Below are positions 27,580 to 37,019 of a stretch of 64,000 nucleotides of DNA, one piece after another. The stretch lies in the NCBI GenBank assembly GCA_963822905.1, contig CAWGJF010000001.1, forward strand, positions 868,001-932,000, in the 5' to 3' direction. The stretch's first letter is position 1; each line of letters opens with the position of its first letter. Source of the stretch: CAWGJF01 sp963822905. GTDB lineage: Bacteria; Bacteroidota; Ignavibacteria; Ignavibacteriales; Ignavibacteriaceae. The notes under the pieces are model-generated. The model had not been told where the DNA came from and made no database searches. It saw nothing but the letters and a program-made list of their open reading frames with translations. The position numbers were made by a program, and so were the translations under genes.

Positions 27580-27592
27580 AAAGGAGCCCGTT

Positions 27593-27841
27593 ATGAAGTC
27601 AAATATTTTTCTTGATGCAATTCGTAAAAGAAATTATTTGAAGTTTCTTTATGGTCTGGAAGAGACATTCATCGAACCGTATTACATCACTTACAATAAA
27701 GACGGCAAAAAAGTCATTTACGGAAAAGTTAGTCAGACAAACGAGATCAGGAAATTTGATTTCGCAAAAATCGCAAATATTAAAATTATTAATACAACAA
27801 AATTTTCACCTGTGATACCGATAATTCCACAGGCAGTTTAA
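27593..27841 (+). CDS. Small WYL-like protein downstream of lexA
   Basis: The 82-residue soluble protein starts at ATG 27593, behind AAGGAG at 27580-27585. The sequence FLYGLEETFIEPYYITYNKD, then VIYGKVSQTNEIRKFDFAKI, resembles the core of a WYL domain (ePy.l.y..dg..y..g....iR.F.l.rI), the ligand-sensing part of some regulators, but without a DNA-binding domain. It is 13 bases after lexA, so co-transcribed. Family assignment is tentative. A role in the SOS regulon is inference from position. Confidence 0.65.
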   Translation: MKSNIFLDAIRKRNYLKFLYGLEETFIEPYYITYNKDGKKVIYGKVSQTNEIRKFDFAKIANIKIINTTKFSPVIPIIPQAV

Positions 27842-27855
27842 TAAGAAGAAAGAAA

Positions 27856-28284
27856 ATGGAAACGCACGAAAGAAGAAATATTGATTTATTGGTAAACCGT
27901 TTCTGGAAGCATGGCTTCTTTACGGTTTACAGGAAATACGGTACTTATTTACCCGAGCCGACAAAAGTAGGTAAATTCGATATTGATGTTGTAGCGAGAT
28001 TAAAAAATAAGTACGCAATCGGAATAACTATTAATAAAAATGATTTAATTAATAATAACCTGCAGGAAAAGATTTTATATCTTGCAACCCGCCACACACG
28101 AAAAACAAACGAACCGGTTCAGCTCTTTATTGGTGTTCCAAATTTATTCGTTAAACAGGTAAAAATTGTTATTAACTCGCTACCTGTTGAAGTTCAAAAA
28201 AATATTAAGTTTATCCAGATCCCTATGGAAGACAACTTTCCTCTGAAACGAAAAAGAAGAAAAGAAAAAATTCTCTTTGCCTGA
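27856..28284 (+). CDS. Small protein with possible degenerate PD-(D/E)XK-like core
   Basis: The 142-residue protein is 14 bases after the WYL-like gene. The stretch VGKFDIDVVARLKNKYAIGI, followed by TINKND, looks like the G-x-x-D-x-x-A...hydrophobic-x-K core of restriction-endonuclease-fold proteins, but the expected acidic residue before the lysine is missing. The C-terminus is very basic (LKRKRRKEKILF), suited to nucleic acid binding. No family firmly recognised. It is the third gene of a lexA-led operon, so a DNA-damage-related role is plausible but unproven. Confidence 0.6.
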   Translation: METHERRNIDLLVNRFWKHGFFTVYRKYGTYLPEPTKVGKFDIDVVARLKNKYAIGITINKNDLINNNLQEKILYLATRHTRKTNEPVQLFIGVPNLFVKQVKIVINSLPVEVQKNIKFIQIPMEDNFPLKRKRRKEKILFA

Positions 28285-28429
28285 CCAATCCTTTTGTACT
28301 TAAAGCCTCTAATTTTGCAGGAATAGTTCTTATTCTTATTTAGGCACTAAACTTTTGCACGTATACCTACCTTGATTTTATTTTAATGTACACATAACTT
28401 TACACGCTTAATGAAGATTTAATAAAGCG

Positions 28430-29251
28430 TTGGGTAAAAAAGAGTCAATAACAGATAAATTACAGCAAGAAGAACTGAAGAAGTCAGGGGATATTCCTTC
28501 CCACATTGCTATAATAATGGACGGTAACGGTAGGTGGGCAAAAAGAAGAGGGCTACCCAGAGTTGCCGGGCATAAAAGAGGTGTTGAAACTGTCCGTGAT
28601 ATTGTTGAAGCTTGTGCGCAAATTGGAGTGAAGTATCTTACCCTTTATACTTTCTCAACTGAAAACTGGAAAAGACCTAAAGAGGAAGTTTCTACATTAA
28701 TGCGCTTGCTGTTGAAAAGCTTGAAAGACCGCGTTGATGAATTAAATGATAATGATATTAAATTAACGTGCATCGGTGATTTGGAATCATTACCAAATGA
28801 AGTTCAAAAACAATTGTTTGATGATATTGAACGAACAAAGAACAATAAGAAGATGGTCTTAAATCTTGCTTTAAGTTACAGTGGAAGGTGGGAACTTGTG
28901 AAGGCTATCAGGAGTATATCACACCTTGTTGCTGATAAAAAAATTGAACCCGAAGAGATAACAGAAAATCTTGTTGATAATTTTTTAACAACCAATAATA
29001 TACCCGATCCCGATTTGGTTATAAGAACAAGCGGCGAATTCAGAGTGAGCAATTTTTTGTTGTGGCAAATTGCATATTCTGAATTTATTATACTTGATGT
29101 TTACTGGCCGGCTTTTTCAAGAAATCATTTATACGAAACGATAAAAACATTTCAGCAAAGAGAACGTAGATTTGGAAAAGTCAGCGAGCAAATAATGAAG
29201 AATAAAAAAGGTCAAAAGAATGCCCAGAACCTCCCCAGTGAAATTGTTTAA
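28430..29251 (+). CDS. uppS: Isoprenyl (undecaprenyl diphosphate) synthase
   Basis: Cis-prenyltransferase that extends farnesyl diphosphate to the C55 carrier lipid for peptidoglycan and LPS. Conserved IAIIMDGNGRWAKRRG (catalytic Asp), GHKRGVETV, LTLYTFSTENWKRP, and the C-terminal RTSGEFRVSNFLLWQ and SEFIILDVYWPAF. At 273 residues it is slightly longer than E. coli UppS because of an N-terminal extension from the TTG at 28430; no strong Shine-Dalgarno is visible. Its 3' end overlaps bamA by 32 bases, so it heads the envelope gene cluster. Confidence 0.96.
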   Translation: MGKKESITDKLQQEELKKSGDIPSHIAIIMDGNGRWAKRRGLPRVAGHKRGVETVRDIVEACAQIGVKYLTLYTFSTENWKRPKEEVSTLMRLLLKSLKDRVDELNDNDIKLTCIGDLESLPNEVQKQLFDDIERTKNNKKMVLNLALSYSGRWELVKAIRSISHLVADKKIEPEEITENLVDNFLTTNNIPDPDLVIRTSGEFRVSNFLLWQIAYSEFIILDVYWPAFSRNHLYETIKTFQQRERRFGKVSEQIMKNKKGQKNAQNLPSEIV

Positions 29252-31721
29252 GCTTTTAGTACTAACAATATTGTGTCTATCATCTTTTGCCGGTCTTGCA
29301 CAGGAAAATCAGAAGACCTATAAAATACTTGGTGTTTCAGTCGAAGGTAATAAAGAAACTGACCCCTCAACAGTTATTGCTCAATCCGGTTTAAAGATAG
29401 GAGATGAAATCCAGGTGCCTGGTGATCAGACTTTGAATGCTATCCGCAAACTTTGGACACTCGGGATTTTTTCAGATATACAAATTTTAATTGACAGGGA
29501 AATTACTGAGGGAGTTTTTCTGTTAATCAAAGTTAAAGAATACCCTCGTTTGGAAAGAGTTGTAATTGAAGGAAATGATGAAATTGATACAGATGATATA
29601 CAGGAAAAAGTTACGTTTCTTCGCGGCACAGTAATTACCCCGCAGGCAATTGCTAAACTCAAGCAACGTGTTAAAGACCTTTATACCAAAGAAGGTTATT
29701 TGAATGCAGTAATTAAATCTTCACTCTATAACTTTGTTTTTTCAGATACTCTTGAAGATGAAATTAATGTTACATGGCGAAACCAGGATGACCCAACAGA
29801 TGATTATATTTTGAATTATCAAAAAGATGATATCGTCTATTCAAATCTTGTTGCAAGAATTAAAGATAGGGTACTGTTAAAACTTAACATTGAAGAAGGT
29901 AACGAAGTAGTTGTAAGAGAAATTAAATTTAATGGTAACAAAGCTTTTGATGATGGTGATCTTGCCGGAGAAATGGATGAGACAAGTATAGCTCATTGGT
30001 GGAAGTTCTGGTCCAGTGCTCAATTCAAACCAAATGATTATAAAAAAGATAAACAACTGATCGTAGATTTTTATCGTAAAAATGGTTACAGGGATGCAGA
30101 AATTCTTGATGATTCTCTGATATATTATAATGACAATCAGGATCTCAAAATCGTTATGGATGTTTTTGAGGGTCCGCAATATAAAATAAGGAATATTTCC
30201 TGGTCAGGAAATACAGTTTACCCGGATGCTGTTTTAACTCAGCGATTAAATTTTGCCAAAGGTGATATTTATGATTACGATAAATTTCAGAAAAATCTTC
30301 ACGGTAATGAATCTCAAACAGATGTTTCTGCCTTATACCTGGACAATGGGTATCTGACTTTTAATCTTCAGGCAGATGAAAAAAGAATTGATGATGATTC
30401 AATAGATGTTGATATAAGAGTTGAGGAAAGAAATCAATTCAGGATTTCTCATGTTAATATTGAAGGAAATGATAAAACAATGGATAAAGTAATCAGGCGA
30501 GAACTATATACTGTTCCGGGTGATTACTTCAACCGTGCGTTATTATTCAGAAGTATTCAACAACTTGCGAACTTACAGTATTTTAATGTAGAAAAACTTT
30601 ATGGCCCAAGCGGAATAGACACAAAGCTGGAAAATGACAGTTCTGTAGCTGTCACTTTTAATGTTGAAGAAAAATCAAGTGACTATCTGAATGCATCAGT
30701 CGGTTATAGTGGAAGTTTCGGATTTAGTGGTGCAATTGGAGTTACATTAACAAATTTTTCAATTGCTAATCCTTTCACACTTGGTGGCGGACAGGTATTA
30801 AACCTGAACTGGCAATTTGGCGTTGGAAATATATACAGAACTTTTACTATTGGATTTACCGAACCGTGGATGTTTGATACACCAACATCAGTTGGATTAG
30901 AACTTTTTGATACACGGCAGCAATATGTATATGATTTAAGTCAAAGGGGAGGAACTTTAAGGGTTGGGAGAAGACTAAAATGGCCAGATGATTTTTTCTA
31001 TGCTCAAGGTAGATTGAAATATCAATATAATAATGTTATTAACGGTCAAAATTATTACAGGGAAGGAACAACAAACCAGTTTACTCTTGGAGCTAATTTA
31101 AGCAGACGTGATATTGATAATCCTATTTTTCCTTCAACAGGTTCAAGTATCAGCCTTGATATGGAATTATCCGGTGGTCCAATTCTTCCTGGAGATGTTG
31201 ATTACTTTAAATCCGAATTTAAAGCCGAATGGTACAAAAGACTTTTCAACACTAACCGGGTTGCATTTTATACAATTGCTAATTTTGGTTACATTGATGA
31301 AATTGTAAAAGGTACACCAATTCAACCTTTCGAATATTTTTATATGGGTGGAAACGGTTTGGTCATTGCTACTGTTCCCTTACGGGGTTATGATGATCGT
31401 ACCGTTGGCCCAAAGAACGCTGCAGGTGATGTTATTGGTGGAAAAGTATTCGCTAAAATCGGTGCGGAATTAAGATTTGCTGTAACTTTAGAGCCTATTC
31501 CATTGTACCTTCTGACATTTGCCGAAGCCGGAAATGTTTTTGAAAGTTTTGATAAAACCGATATTTTTAGGATGAGAAGATCAGTCGGTTTTGGAGCCAG
31601 ACTGCTTATTAACCCAATTGGTCTTATTGGGTTTGATCTCGGGTATGGGTTTGACCGGATGGAAGTTGACGGAAAAAAACCCGGCTGGTTGTTTCACTTC
31701 CAATTTGGTCGAGGATTTTAA
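29220..31721 (+). CDS. bamA: Outer-membrane protein assembly factor BamA
   Basis: Essential Omp85 insertase for outer-membrane barrels, 833 residues. Signal peptide (about 1-27, GLAQENQ). Five POTRA domains (about 30-455) carry recurring GN-type motifs (VEGNKETDPSTV, IEGNDEIDTDDI, FNGNKAFDDGDL, WSGNTVYPDAVL, IEGNDKTMDKVI). A 16-stranded barrel follows. The loop-6 RGY motif is RGYDDRTVG near residue 722, and the protein ends FGRGF. It overlaps uppS and is followed by two Skp-type chaperones, the usual BAM neighbourhood. Confidence 0.97.
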   Translation: MPRTSPVKLFKLLVLTILCLSSFAGLAQENQKTYKILGVSVEGNKETDPSTVIAQSGLKIGDEIQVPGDQTLNAIRKLWTLGIFSDIQILIDREITEGVFLLIKVKEYPRLERVVIEGNDEIDTDDIQEKVTFLRGTVITPQAIAKLKQRVKDLYTKEGYLNAVIKSSLYNFVFSDTLEDEINVTWRNQDDPTDDYILNYQKDDIVYSNLVARIKDRVLLKLNIEEGNEVVVREIKFNGNKAFDDGDLAGEMDETSIAHWWKFWSSAQFKPNDYKKDKQLIVDFYRKNGYRDAEILDDSLIYYNDNQDLKIVMDVFEGPQYKIRNISWSGNTVYPDAVLTQRLNFAKGDIYDYDKFQKNLHGNESQTDVSALYLDNGYLTFNLQADEKRIDDDSIDVDIRVEERNQFRISHVNIEGNDKTMDKVIRRELYTVPGDYFNRALLFRSIQQLANLQYFNVEKLYGPSGIDTKLENDSSVAVTFNVEEKSSDYLNASVGYSGSFGFSGAIGVTLTNFSIANPFTLGGGQVLNLNWQFGVGNIYRTFTIGFTEPWMFDTPTSVGLELFDTRQQYVYDLSQRGGTLRVGRRLKWPDDFFYAQGRLKYQYNNVINGQNYYREGTTNQFTLGANLSRRDIDNPIFPSTGSSISLDMELSGGPILPGDVDYFKSEFKAEWYKRLFNTNRVAFYTIANFGYIDEIVKGTPIQPFEYFYMGGNGLVIATVPLRGYDDRTVGPKNAAGDVIGGKVFAKIGAELRFAVTLEPIPLYLLTFAEAGNVFESFDKTDIFRMRRSVGFGARLLINPIGLIGFDLGYGFDRMEVDGKKPGWLFHFQFGRGF

Positions 31722-31756
31722 TTACAAAAATTGTAAACAAAAAAAGGATCTTTGTT

Positions 31757-32281
31757 GTGAAAAAATATCTTATCATTATACTTTTTCTTTTGTCGGGATT
31801 AATTCTTTCGTTTGGACAATCTCAAAAACTGGGCTATGTTGACTCACAGGTAATACTTAACCAACTTCCTGAAGCCATTAAAGCACAAAGCGATCTTGAT
31901 GCTCTTACTAATTTATGGACATCACAACTTGATTCAATGAAACAAGCATATCAACAAGCAATTGCAAATTATCAAAAGCAACAAGGAACTATGACTGAAG
32001 AGCAAAAAGCTGCAAGACAAAAAGATGTTGTTGCAATGGAACAGACTATTTATGACTTCCAGCAAAAAAAGTTTGGACAGCAAAATGGAGAAATCTACCA
32101 GAAGCAGGAAGCAATTTTTAATCCTGTTAAGCAAAAAATCTATGCTGCAATCGGTGAAGTTGCCAAGGAAGAAGGAATGCAATTTATATTTGATAAAAGC
32201 GGGGACATTATTCTTCTTTATGCTGACGCAGCTTTTGACATTACATATAAAGTTCTTGATAAGCTTAAAAGAGGAAAATAG
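31757..32281 (+). CDS. OmpH/Skp-family periplasmic chaperone (copy 1)
   Basis: The 174-residue protein has a signal peptide (1-21, LSFGQ), the opening KLGYVDSQVILNQLPEA typical of OmpH/Skp, and a long coiled-coil middle (about 55-125, Gln/Lys-rich). It ends in a short beta region (MQFIFDKSGDIILLYAD). Skp trimers hold unfolded outer-membrane proteins for BamA. It starts at GTG 31757 behind AAAAAAGGATC. The 35-base gap from bamA suggests one transcript. Confidence 0.93.
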   Translation: MKKYLIIILFLLSGLILSFGQSQKLGYVDSQVILNQLPEAIKAQSDLDALTNLWTSQLDSMKQAYQQAIANYQKQQGTMTEEQKAARQKDVVAMEQTIYDFQQKKFGQQNGEIYQKQEAIFNPVKQKIYAAIGEVAKEEGMQFIFDKSGDIILLYADAAFDITYKVLDKLKRGK

Positions 32282-32308
32282 TTCCATACTTTTAAATTGT
32301 TTTTAATA

Positions 32309-32339
32309 AAAGGTTCTTTCATCTTTTGGAAGAACCTTT
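32309..32339. terminator. Hairpin between the two skp genes
   Basis: AAAGGTTCTT (32309-32318) and AAGAACCTTT (32330-32339) form a 10-bp stem with an 11-base loop, followed by an AT-rich stretch without a strong T run. It could partially terminate or protect the upstream message and set different levels for the two chaperones. Confidence 0.5.
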
Positions 32340-32373
32340 AATTATTTAAATTATTTCTCTCTCCGGAGTTTTT

Positions 32374-32892
32374 ATGAAAAAACATTTGATCTCTCTAATT
32401 GCTCTTTTCACATTGCTACCCACATTAACCTGGTCTCAATTAAAAATCGGGTATGTAGATTCAGACACAATAATGGATAATCTTCCCGATGTTAAGGATG
32501 CAAGACAAAAACTTGATGCGCTTATTCAAGACTGGCAAAATGAATTAAAAAAAATGGAAGCAGAATGGAAGGCGAAATATGATGATTATGAAAAACGTAA
32601 ACTTATTATGACAGAGCAAACAAGAGCGGAAGTTGAAGCAGAACTAGTTACACTCGAAAATAAAACATCAGATTTCAGGGAAAAAAAATTCGGGTCAAAT
32701 GGAGAGCTTTTTCAGAAGCAGGATGAATTAATGAAGCCAATACAAAATAAAATTTTTAATGTAATTCAACAGATTGCTGCTGATGAAGATCTTGATTTTG
32801 TTTTTGATCGAAGTGGTGATGTTATGATGCTTTACGCAAAAGAAGAATACGACCTTACTTCGAAAGTGCTTGAACAGTTGAAATTGGAATAA
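32374..32892 (+). CDS. OmpH/Skp-family periplasmic chaperone (copy 2)
   Basis: The 172-residue paralogue of the preceding gene. Signal peptide (1-21, TWSQ), KIGYVDSDTIMDNLPDVKD, a coiled coil rich in Lys/Glu (about 50-120), and the ending LDFVFDRSGDVMMLYAKEEYD parallel to copy 1. CGGAG lies 10 bases before the ATG. The two copies are clearly homologous but diverged, implying an old duplication with possible client or oligomer specialisation. lpxD begins 3 bases after its stop. Confidence 0.93.
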   Translation: MKKHLISLIALFTLLPTLTWSQLKIGYVDSDTIMDNLPDVKDARQKLDALIQDWQNELKKMEAEWKAKYDDYEKRKLIMTEQTRAEVEAELVTLENKTSDFREKKFGSNGELFQKQDELMKPIQNKIFNVIQQIAADEDLDFVFDRSGDVMMLYAKEEYDLTSKVLEQLKLE

Positions 32893-32895
32893 ATT

Positions 32896-33948
32896 TTGTC
32901 TGAGATTAAAGTTAGAGACATAGCGAATTTTGTAAGTGGAACTGTAACAGGTAATGAACAGGAAAAAATAAATTCCATTTCTAAAATTCAGGAAGCTGCC
33001 TCTGGCAGTATTACATTTCTATACTTACCTGCTTATCAAAAATATTTTATTAATACAAAAGCCAGTGCCATTCTTGTAAAAAAAGATTTTAATAAAACCC
33101 GCAATGATATAACCTATATTGAAGTGGACCAGCCAGAAAAAGCATTTGCCAGGATCGCAATGCATTTCTTTAAACCTGAAATTTTACTCTCTGGAATTGA
33201 TAAAACTTCATTCGTACATGAAACTGCTTCAATTGGAAAAAATGTTGCGCTGGGAAAAAATGTTGTAATTTCGGCAGGTTGTAAAATAGGTAACAATGTT
33301 AAAGTTTTTCACAACTCGGTTCTGTTGGAAAATGTTGAGATAGGTGATGATTCAGTGATTTATCAAAATGTAAGTATCCGCGAGAATTGCAAATTAGGTA
33401 AAAGAGTAATTTTGCATTGCGGAGCTGTTGTTGGTTCCGATGGTTTTGGTTATAGTACTGATAATAATGGAGTCTATCATAAAATACCACAGATAGGAAA
33501 TGTTGTTTTGGAAGATGATGTAGAAATTGGTGCGAACACTACTATTGATCGGGCAGCAATGGGTTCAACAATTATCAGAAGTGGGGTTAAAATAGATAAC
33601 CTTGTCCAAGTTGCTCATAATGTGTCTGTGGGAAAAAACACTGTGATGTCAGCTCAGGTGGGAATTTCTGGAAGCACTAATGTTGGTAACAATTGCATTC
33701 TTGCGGGTCAGGTTGGTTTATCAGGTCATATTGATCTTGGAGACGGAGTTGTATTAATTGCACAATCTGGTGTATCTAAATCTATCCCGAAAGCAGGATA
33801 TTATTTTGGAAGCCCTGCAAAGGAATTCGGAAAAGCAAAAAGAATAGAGGCACATATCAGGAATCTTCCCGAATACAATGAAAAAATTAAAAATCTTGAA
33901 ACTGAAATAGTAAAGCTGAAAGAACAGCTTTCAAAAATTAATCCTTAA
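32896..33948 (+). CDS. lpxD: UDP-3-O-(3-hydroxyacyl)glucosamine N-acyltransferase
   Basis: Third lipid A enzyme, adding the N-linked acyl chain; 350 residues. An N-terminal uridine-binding domain (about 1-100) precedes a left-handed beta-helix of hexapeptide repeats (about 100-290). The catalytic His is in VQVAHNVSVGKN and GSDGFGYS is conserved. A C-terminal coiled helix follows (KIKNLETEIVKLKEQL). The TTG start at 32896 lies 3 bases after the skp stop, so translation is coupled. Confidence 0.96.
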   Translation: MSEIKVRDIANFVSGTVTGNEQEKINSISKIQEAASGSITFLYLPAYQKYFINTKASAILVKKDFNKTRNDITYIEVDQPEKAFARIAMHFFKPEILLSGIDKTSFVHETASIGKNVALGKNVVISAGCKIGNNVKVFHNSVLLENVEIGDDSVIYQNVSIRENCKLGKRVILHCGAVVGSDGFGYSTDNNGVYHKIPQIGNVVLEDDVEIGANTTIDRAAMGSTIIRSGVKIDNLVQVAHNVSVGKNTVMSAQVGISGSTNVGNNCILAGQVGLSGHIDLGDGVVLIAQSGVSKSIPKAGYYFGSPAKEFGKAKRIEAHIRNLPEYNEKIKNLETEIVKLKEQLSKINP

Positions 33949-34045
33949 TTTACATCCGCGAAATATTTTGTTCTTAAATGTCATCTTACTAATTTTTCTG
34001 CATTCCCTAAATCTTTAAATAGTATTAACTAAATCAGGAACCCGA

Positions 34046-35458
34046 ATGTTAGAATTGCAAAGAACTATTTCCAAACCTGTCTCATTATCCGGCGTTGGAT
34101 TGCATACCGGAACAACATGTTATATGACATTTAAACCGGCTCCGGAAAATCACGGAATTAAATTTGTCCGTGCTGATTTGGGTGGAAATCCCGAAATAAC
34201 GGCAACTGCTGATAATGTTGTGGATATTTCCCGTGGAACAACTTTGGGGGTTGGTGAAGTTAAGGTTCATACAGTAGAGCACGTTCTCGCTGCAATTGTC
34301 GGTTTGCAGATTGATAATATAATTATTGAACTTGATGGAATAGAACCTCCGGTAATCGATGGCAGTGCATTACCATATGTTGAAGCTCTGCGTGAAGCTG
34401 GTTTTGAGCAGCAGGATGCACCAAAAGATTATTTAATAATTGATCAAACAATAATGTATCACGATGATGAAAAACAAATTGATATTGTTGCTTTGCCGAT
34501 GGATGACTATAGAGTAAGTGTAATGGTTGATTATCAAAACCCTGCTTTGGGTAGTCAGCACACAGGATTGTTCGATCTTGAAAAAGAATTTGCTGATGAG
34601 TTTGCACCTGCAAGAACATTTTGTTTTTTAAGTGAAGTTGAAATGTTGGCTGAACAGGGATTAATTAAAGGTGGTGATTTGAACAACGCCGTTGTAATAG
34701 TTGACCGCAAACTTGATGATAAACAATTGAATGAACTTCAGACAAAATTAAAAATTCAGGAGAAAATTACTTTAGGTGATAACGGAATATTAAACAGCAA
34801 AATATTAAGATTTAAAAATGAACCTGTTCGTCATAAGCTTCTTGATTTAATGGGAGATCTTGCATTGATTGGTGCTCCTATTAAAGCACAAATTTTAGCA
34901 GCCAGGCCCGGACATGCTGCGAATGTTCAATTTGCAAAACAAGTACGCAAACTATATCAGCAAAAGAAACTTGTAAAAAAATATCAATTTGTTAAAAAAG
35001 AAGGTGTGATATTCGATTCCACTGCCCTGGAAAGAATTTTACCACACCGTTACCCTTTTCTTTTAGTTGATAAAATAGTTGATCTTGAATTTGAAAAAAG
35101 AGTTGTAGGTGTAAAATCAGTTACTTATAACGAACCTTTCTTCCCTGGGCATTTTCCAGGTAATCCTGTAATGCCGGGTGTTTTAATTGTTGAAGCAATG
35201 GCACAAACTGGTGGAGTTCTTCTTTTAAATTCAATTCCTGACCTGGAACAAAAACTTGTTTACTTCATGCAGATCAATAATGTGAAATTCAGAAAAACTG
35301 TTGTACCTGGTGACCAGATTTTTATGGAAGTTGAATTAATAAATAAAAGAAGTAAAGTTGCCACAATGCAGGGTAAAGCTTACGTAAATGATAACCTTGT
35401 TGCTGAAGCAGAATTTATGGCTGGAGTTGTCGATAAACCAAGCAAAGAAACTAAATAA
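34046..35458 (+). CDS. lpxC-fabZ: Bifunctional LpxC (deacetylase) - FabZ (3-hydroxyacyl-ACP dehydratase)
   Basis: Fusion of 470 residues. The N-terminal LpxC part (about 1-305) is the zinc deacetylase committing to lipid A synthesis: KPVSLSGVGLHTG, zinc ligand His in HTVEHVLAA, HKLLDLMGDLALIG and the catalytic-base His in RPGHAANVQFA. The C-terminal FabZ part (about 325-465) is the hot-dog dehydratase of fatty acid synthesis: LPHRYPFLLVDKIV, then HFPGNPVMPGVLIVEAMAQ with the catalytic His and Glu. The same fusion is known in Bacteroidota/Chlorobi. It ties lipid A and fatty acid flux to one gene. Confidence 0.97.
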   Translation: MLELQRTISKPVSLSGVGLHTGTTCYMTFKPAPENHGIKFVRADLGGNPEITATADNVVDISRGTTLGVGEVKVHTVEHVLAAIVGLQIDNIIIELDGIEPPVIDGSALPYVEALREAGFEQQDAPKDYLIIDQTIMYHDDEKQIDIVALPMDDYRVSVMVDYQNPALGSQHTGLFDLEKEFADEFAPARTFCFLSEVEMLAEQGLIKGGDLNNAVVIVDRKLDDKQLNELQTKLKIQEKITLGDNGILNSKILRFKNEPVRHKLLDLMGDLALIGAPIKAQILAARPGHAANVQFAKQVRKLYQQKKLVKKYQFVKKEGVIFDSTALERILPHRYPFLLVDKIVDLEFEKRVVGVKSVTYNEPFFPGHFPGNPVMPGVLIVEAMAQTGGVLLLNSIPDLEQKLVYFMQINNVKFRKTVVPGDQIFMEVELINKRSKVATMQGKAYVNDNLVAEAEFMAGVVDKPSKETK

Positions 35459-35471
35459 ACTCTTCCAAAAT

Positions 35472-36248
35472 ATGAGTACTATTCATCCCGCCGCTATAGT
35501 TAGTAAAAAAGCTTCAATAGCTGAAAATGTAACTATTGGACCGTTTGCGATTATTGAAGATGATGTAGTCGTTGGTGATGGTTGTGAAATTGGACCGCAT
35601 GCTGTTTTGTATAACGGAGCCAGACTTGGGAATCGTGTAAAGATTAAACAAGGTGTGTCTGTAGCTCATGTTCCTCAGGATTTGAAATTTGGGTATGAAG
35701 AATCGGTATTTATCATAGGAGACGATACAGTTATTCACGAATTTGTAACTTTACATCGTGGCACAAAAGAAACCGGCAAATCTGAAATTGGAAAAAATTG
35801 TTTGCTAATGGCTTATACTCATATAGCACACGATTGTTATGTTGGTGACAATTGCATAATTGCAAATGGTGTACAATTAGGAGGGCATACACATATAGAA
35901 CAGCAAGTGACAGTTGGTGGATTAGTCGGTATTCACCAGTTTTGCCGTATTGGAAGAAATGTTATGTTAGCGACGAATATGAGAATAACTCAGGATGTTC
36001 CGCCGTTTATTCTTGCTGCTGAAATGCCTGCGCGTTATCTTGGTTTGAATGTTATAGGATTAAAGAGACGCGGATTTTCATCCGGGGATATTTCGTTACT
36101 AAAAAAAGCTTATGATATTCTTTATAATAAATCATATAATGTTTCCCAGGCTAAAGAAAAAATCAAAAATGAAATTCCACAAAGCAAGTATATAGAACAT
36201 TTACTTCAATTTTTAGAGGAAGGCAAAAGAGGAATTATCGGTAAATGA
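35472..36248 (+). CDS. lpxA: UDP-N-acetylglucosamine O-acyltransferase
   Basis: First lipid A enzyme, 258 residues. Hexapeptide-repeat beta-helix from STIHPAAIVS (residues 2-190), with catalytic His in AYTHIAHDCYVGDN and GGHTHIEQQ, plus a C-terminal helical domain (LKRRGFSSGDISLLKKAYDIL). ATG 35472 is chosen because an upstream in-frame ATG would overlap lpxC-fabZ and add unconserved sequence. The next gene overlaps its stop by 4 bases (ATGA). Confidence 0.97.
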   Translation: MSTIHPAAIVSKKASIAENVTIGPFAIIEDDVVVGDGCEIGPHAVLYNGARLGNRVKIKQGVSVAHVPQDLKFGYEESVFIIGDDTVIHEFVTLHRGTKETGKSEIGKNCLLMAYTHIAHDCYVGDNCIIANGVQLGGHTHIEQQVTVGGLVGIHQFCRIGRNVMLATNMRITQDVPPFILAAEMPARYLGLNVIGLKRRGFSSGDISLLKKAYDILYNKSYNVSQAKEKIKNEIPQSKYIEHLLQFLEEGKRGIIGK

Positions 36249-37012
36249 AGTGGCGATTCATAAACTCGGGATTTAATACCGGAGAAATAAATATGCAATT
36301 TGATATTGCATTAGCTAAATCTCTATCTAATGATGAAGTTGTTCTCAGGTTGTACCTCTGGAAACCATCGTGTATCTCATTAGGGGCAAATCAGGGCTTC
36401 GAAATTATTAATAAGAATAAAGCAATTGCTGATGGATTTGATATTGTGAAAAGACCTACTGGTGGAAGAGCAATTTTTCATGCTGAAGAATTAACCTATT
36501 CAGTTGCATACCCTGTTGTGGGAGGTTTATCATCCAAACAACTTTATTCAGAAATCAATAAGGCAATAAAAAAAGGTCTGGTATTTTTCAATTCTGATTT
36601 ATCCGATGTTGAAATGGAGAATGAGCAGCCACATTTCCCATCGTTCTATAAAGATGAAAAAAGTGCATTATGCTTTGCAGCTACAGCTAAAAACGAATTG
36701 AATTTTAATAAGAAAAAACTTGTCGGAAGCGCACAAAGAAAAATGAATAAGTCTTTGCTTCAGCATGGCTCCATACTTTGTGGAAATAAACATCTAGAAA
36801 TTGTTAACTATTTAAATCTTCCGGCAGATGTTTTGAATAGTCTAAAACTTGAAATTGAAAACACTACGATTGATATTAAATCAATAACAGGAACTAAAGT
36901 CGATTATGAATTTTTATCAGAAGCAATTAAAACTGGATTTGAAGAACATTTCAATATCAGATTTGAAAGCTCCACTGCTTCAAGAAAAAATGATTTAACA
37001 ATTCCGGGTTAA
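36245..37012 (+). CDS. Lipoate/octanoate protein ligase-transferase family (LipM/LplA-like)
   Basis: BPL/LplA/LipB-fold enzyme of 255 residues that attaches octanoyl or lipoyl groups to 2-oxoacid dehydrogenase and glycine cleavage proteins. Visible: RPTGGRAIFHAEELTYSVA, Cys143 in ALCFAATAKNEL (position of the LipM nucleophile), and KLVGSAQRKMNKSLLQHGS with the conserved Lys. The Cys favours LipM-type octanoyltransferase over LplA; which one cannot be settled by reading. ATGA overlap with lpxA couples it to the lipid A genes. Confidence 0.85.
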   Translation: MKWRFINSGFNTGEINMQFDIALAKSLSNDEVVLRLYLWKPSCISLGANQGFEIINKNKAIADGFDIVKRPTGGRAIFHAEELTYSVAYPVVGGLSSKQLYSEINKAIKKGLVFFNSDLSDVEMENEQPHFPSFYKDEKSALCFAATAKNELNFNKKKLVGSAQRKMNKSLLQHGSILCGNKHLEIVNYLNLPADVLNSLKLEIENTTIDIKSITGTKVDYEFLSEAIKTGFEEHFNIRFESSTASRKNDLTIPG

Positions 37013-37019
37013 TGTAATA

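Noticed and set aside
28285..28429. Promoter TTGCAC-N17-TTATTT before uppS
   Set aside because: Only a partial match to both elements and no TAnnTTTG; too weak to list as a feature.
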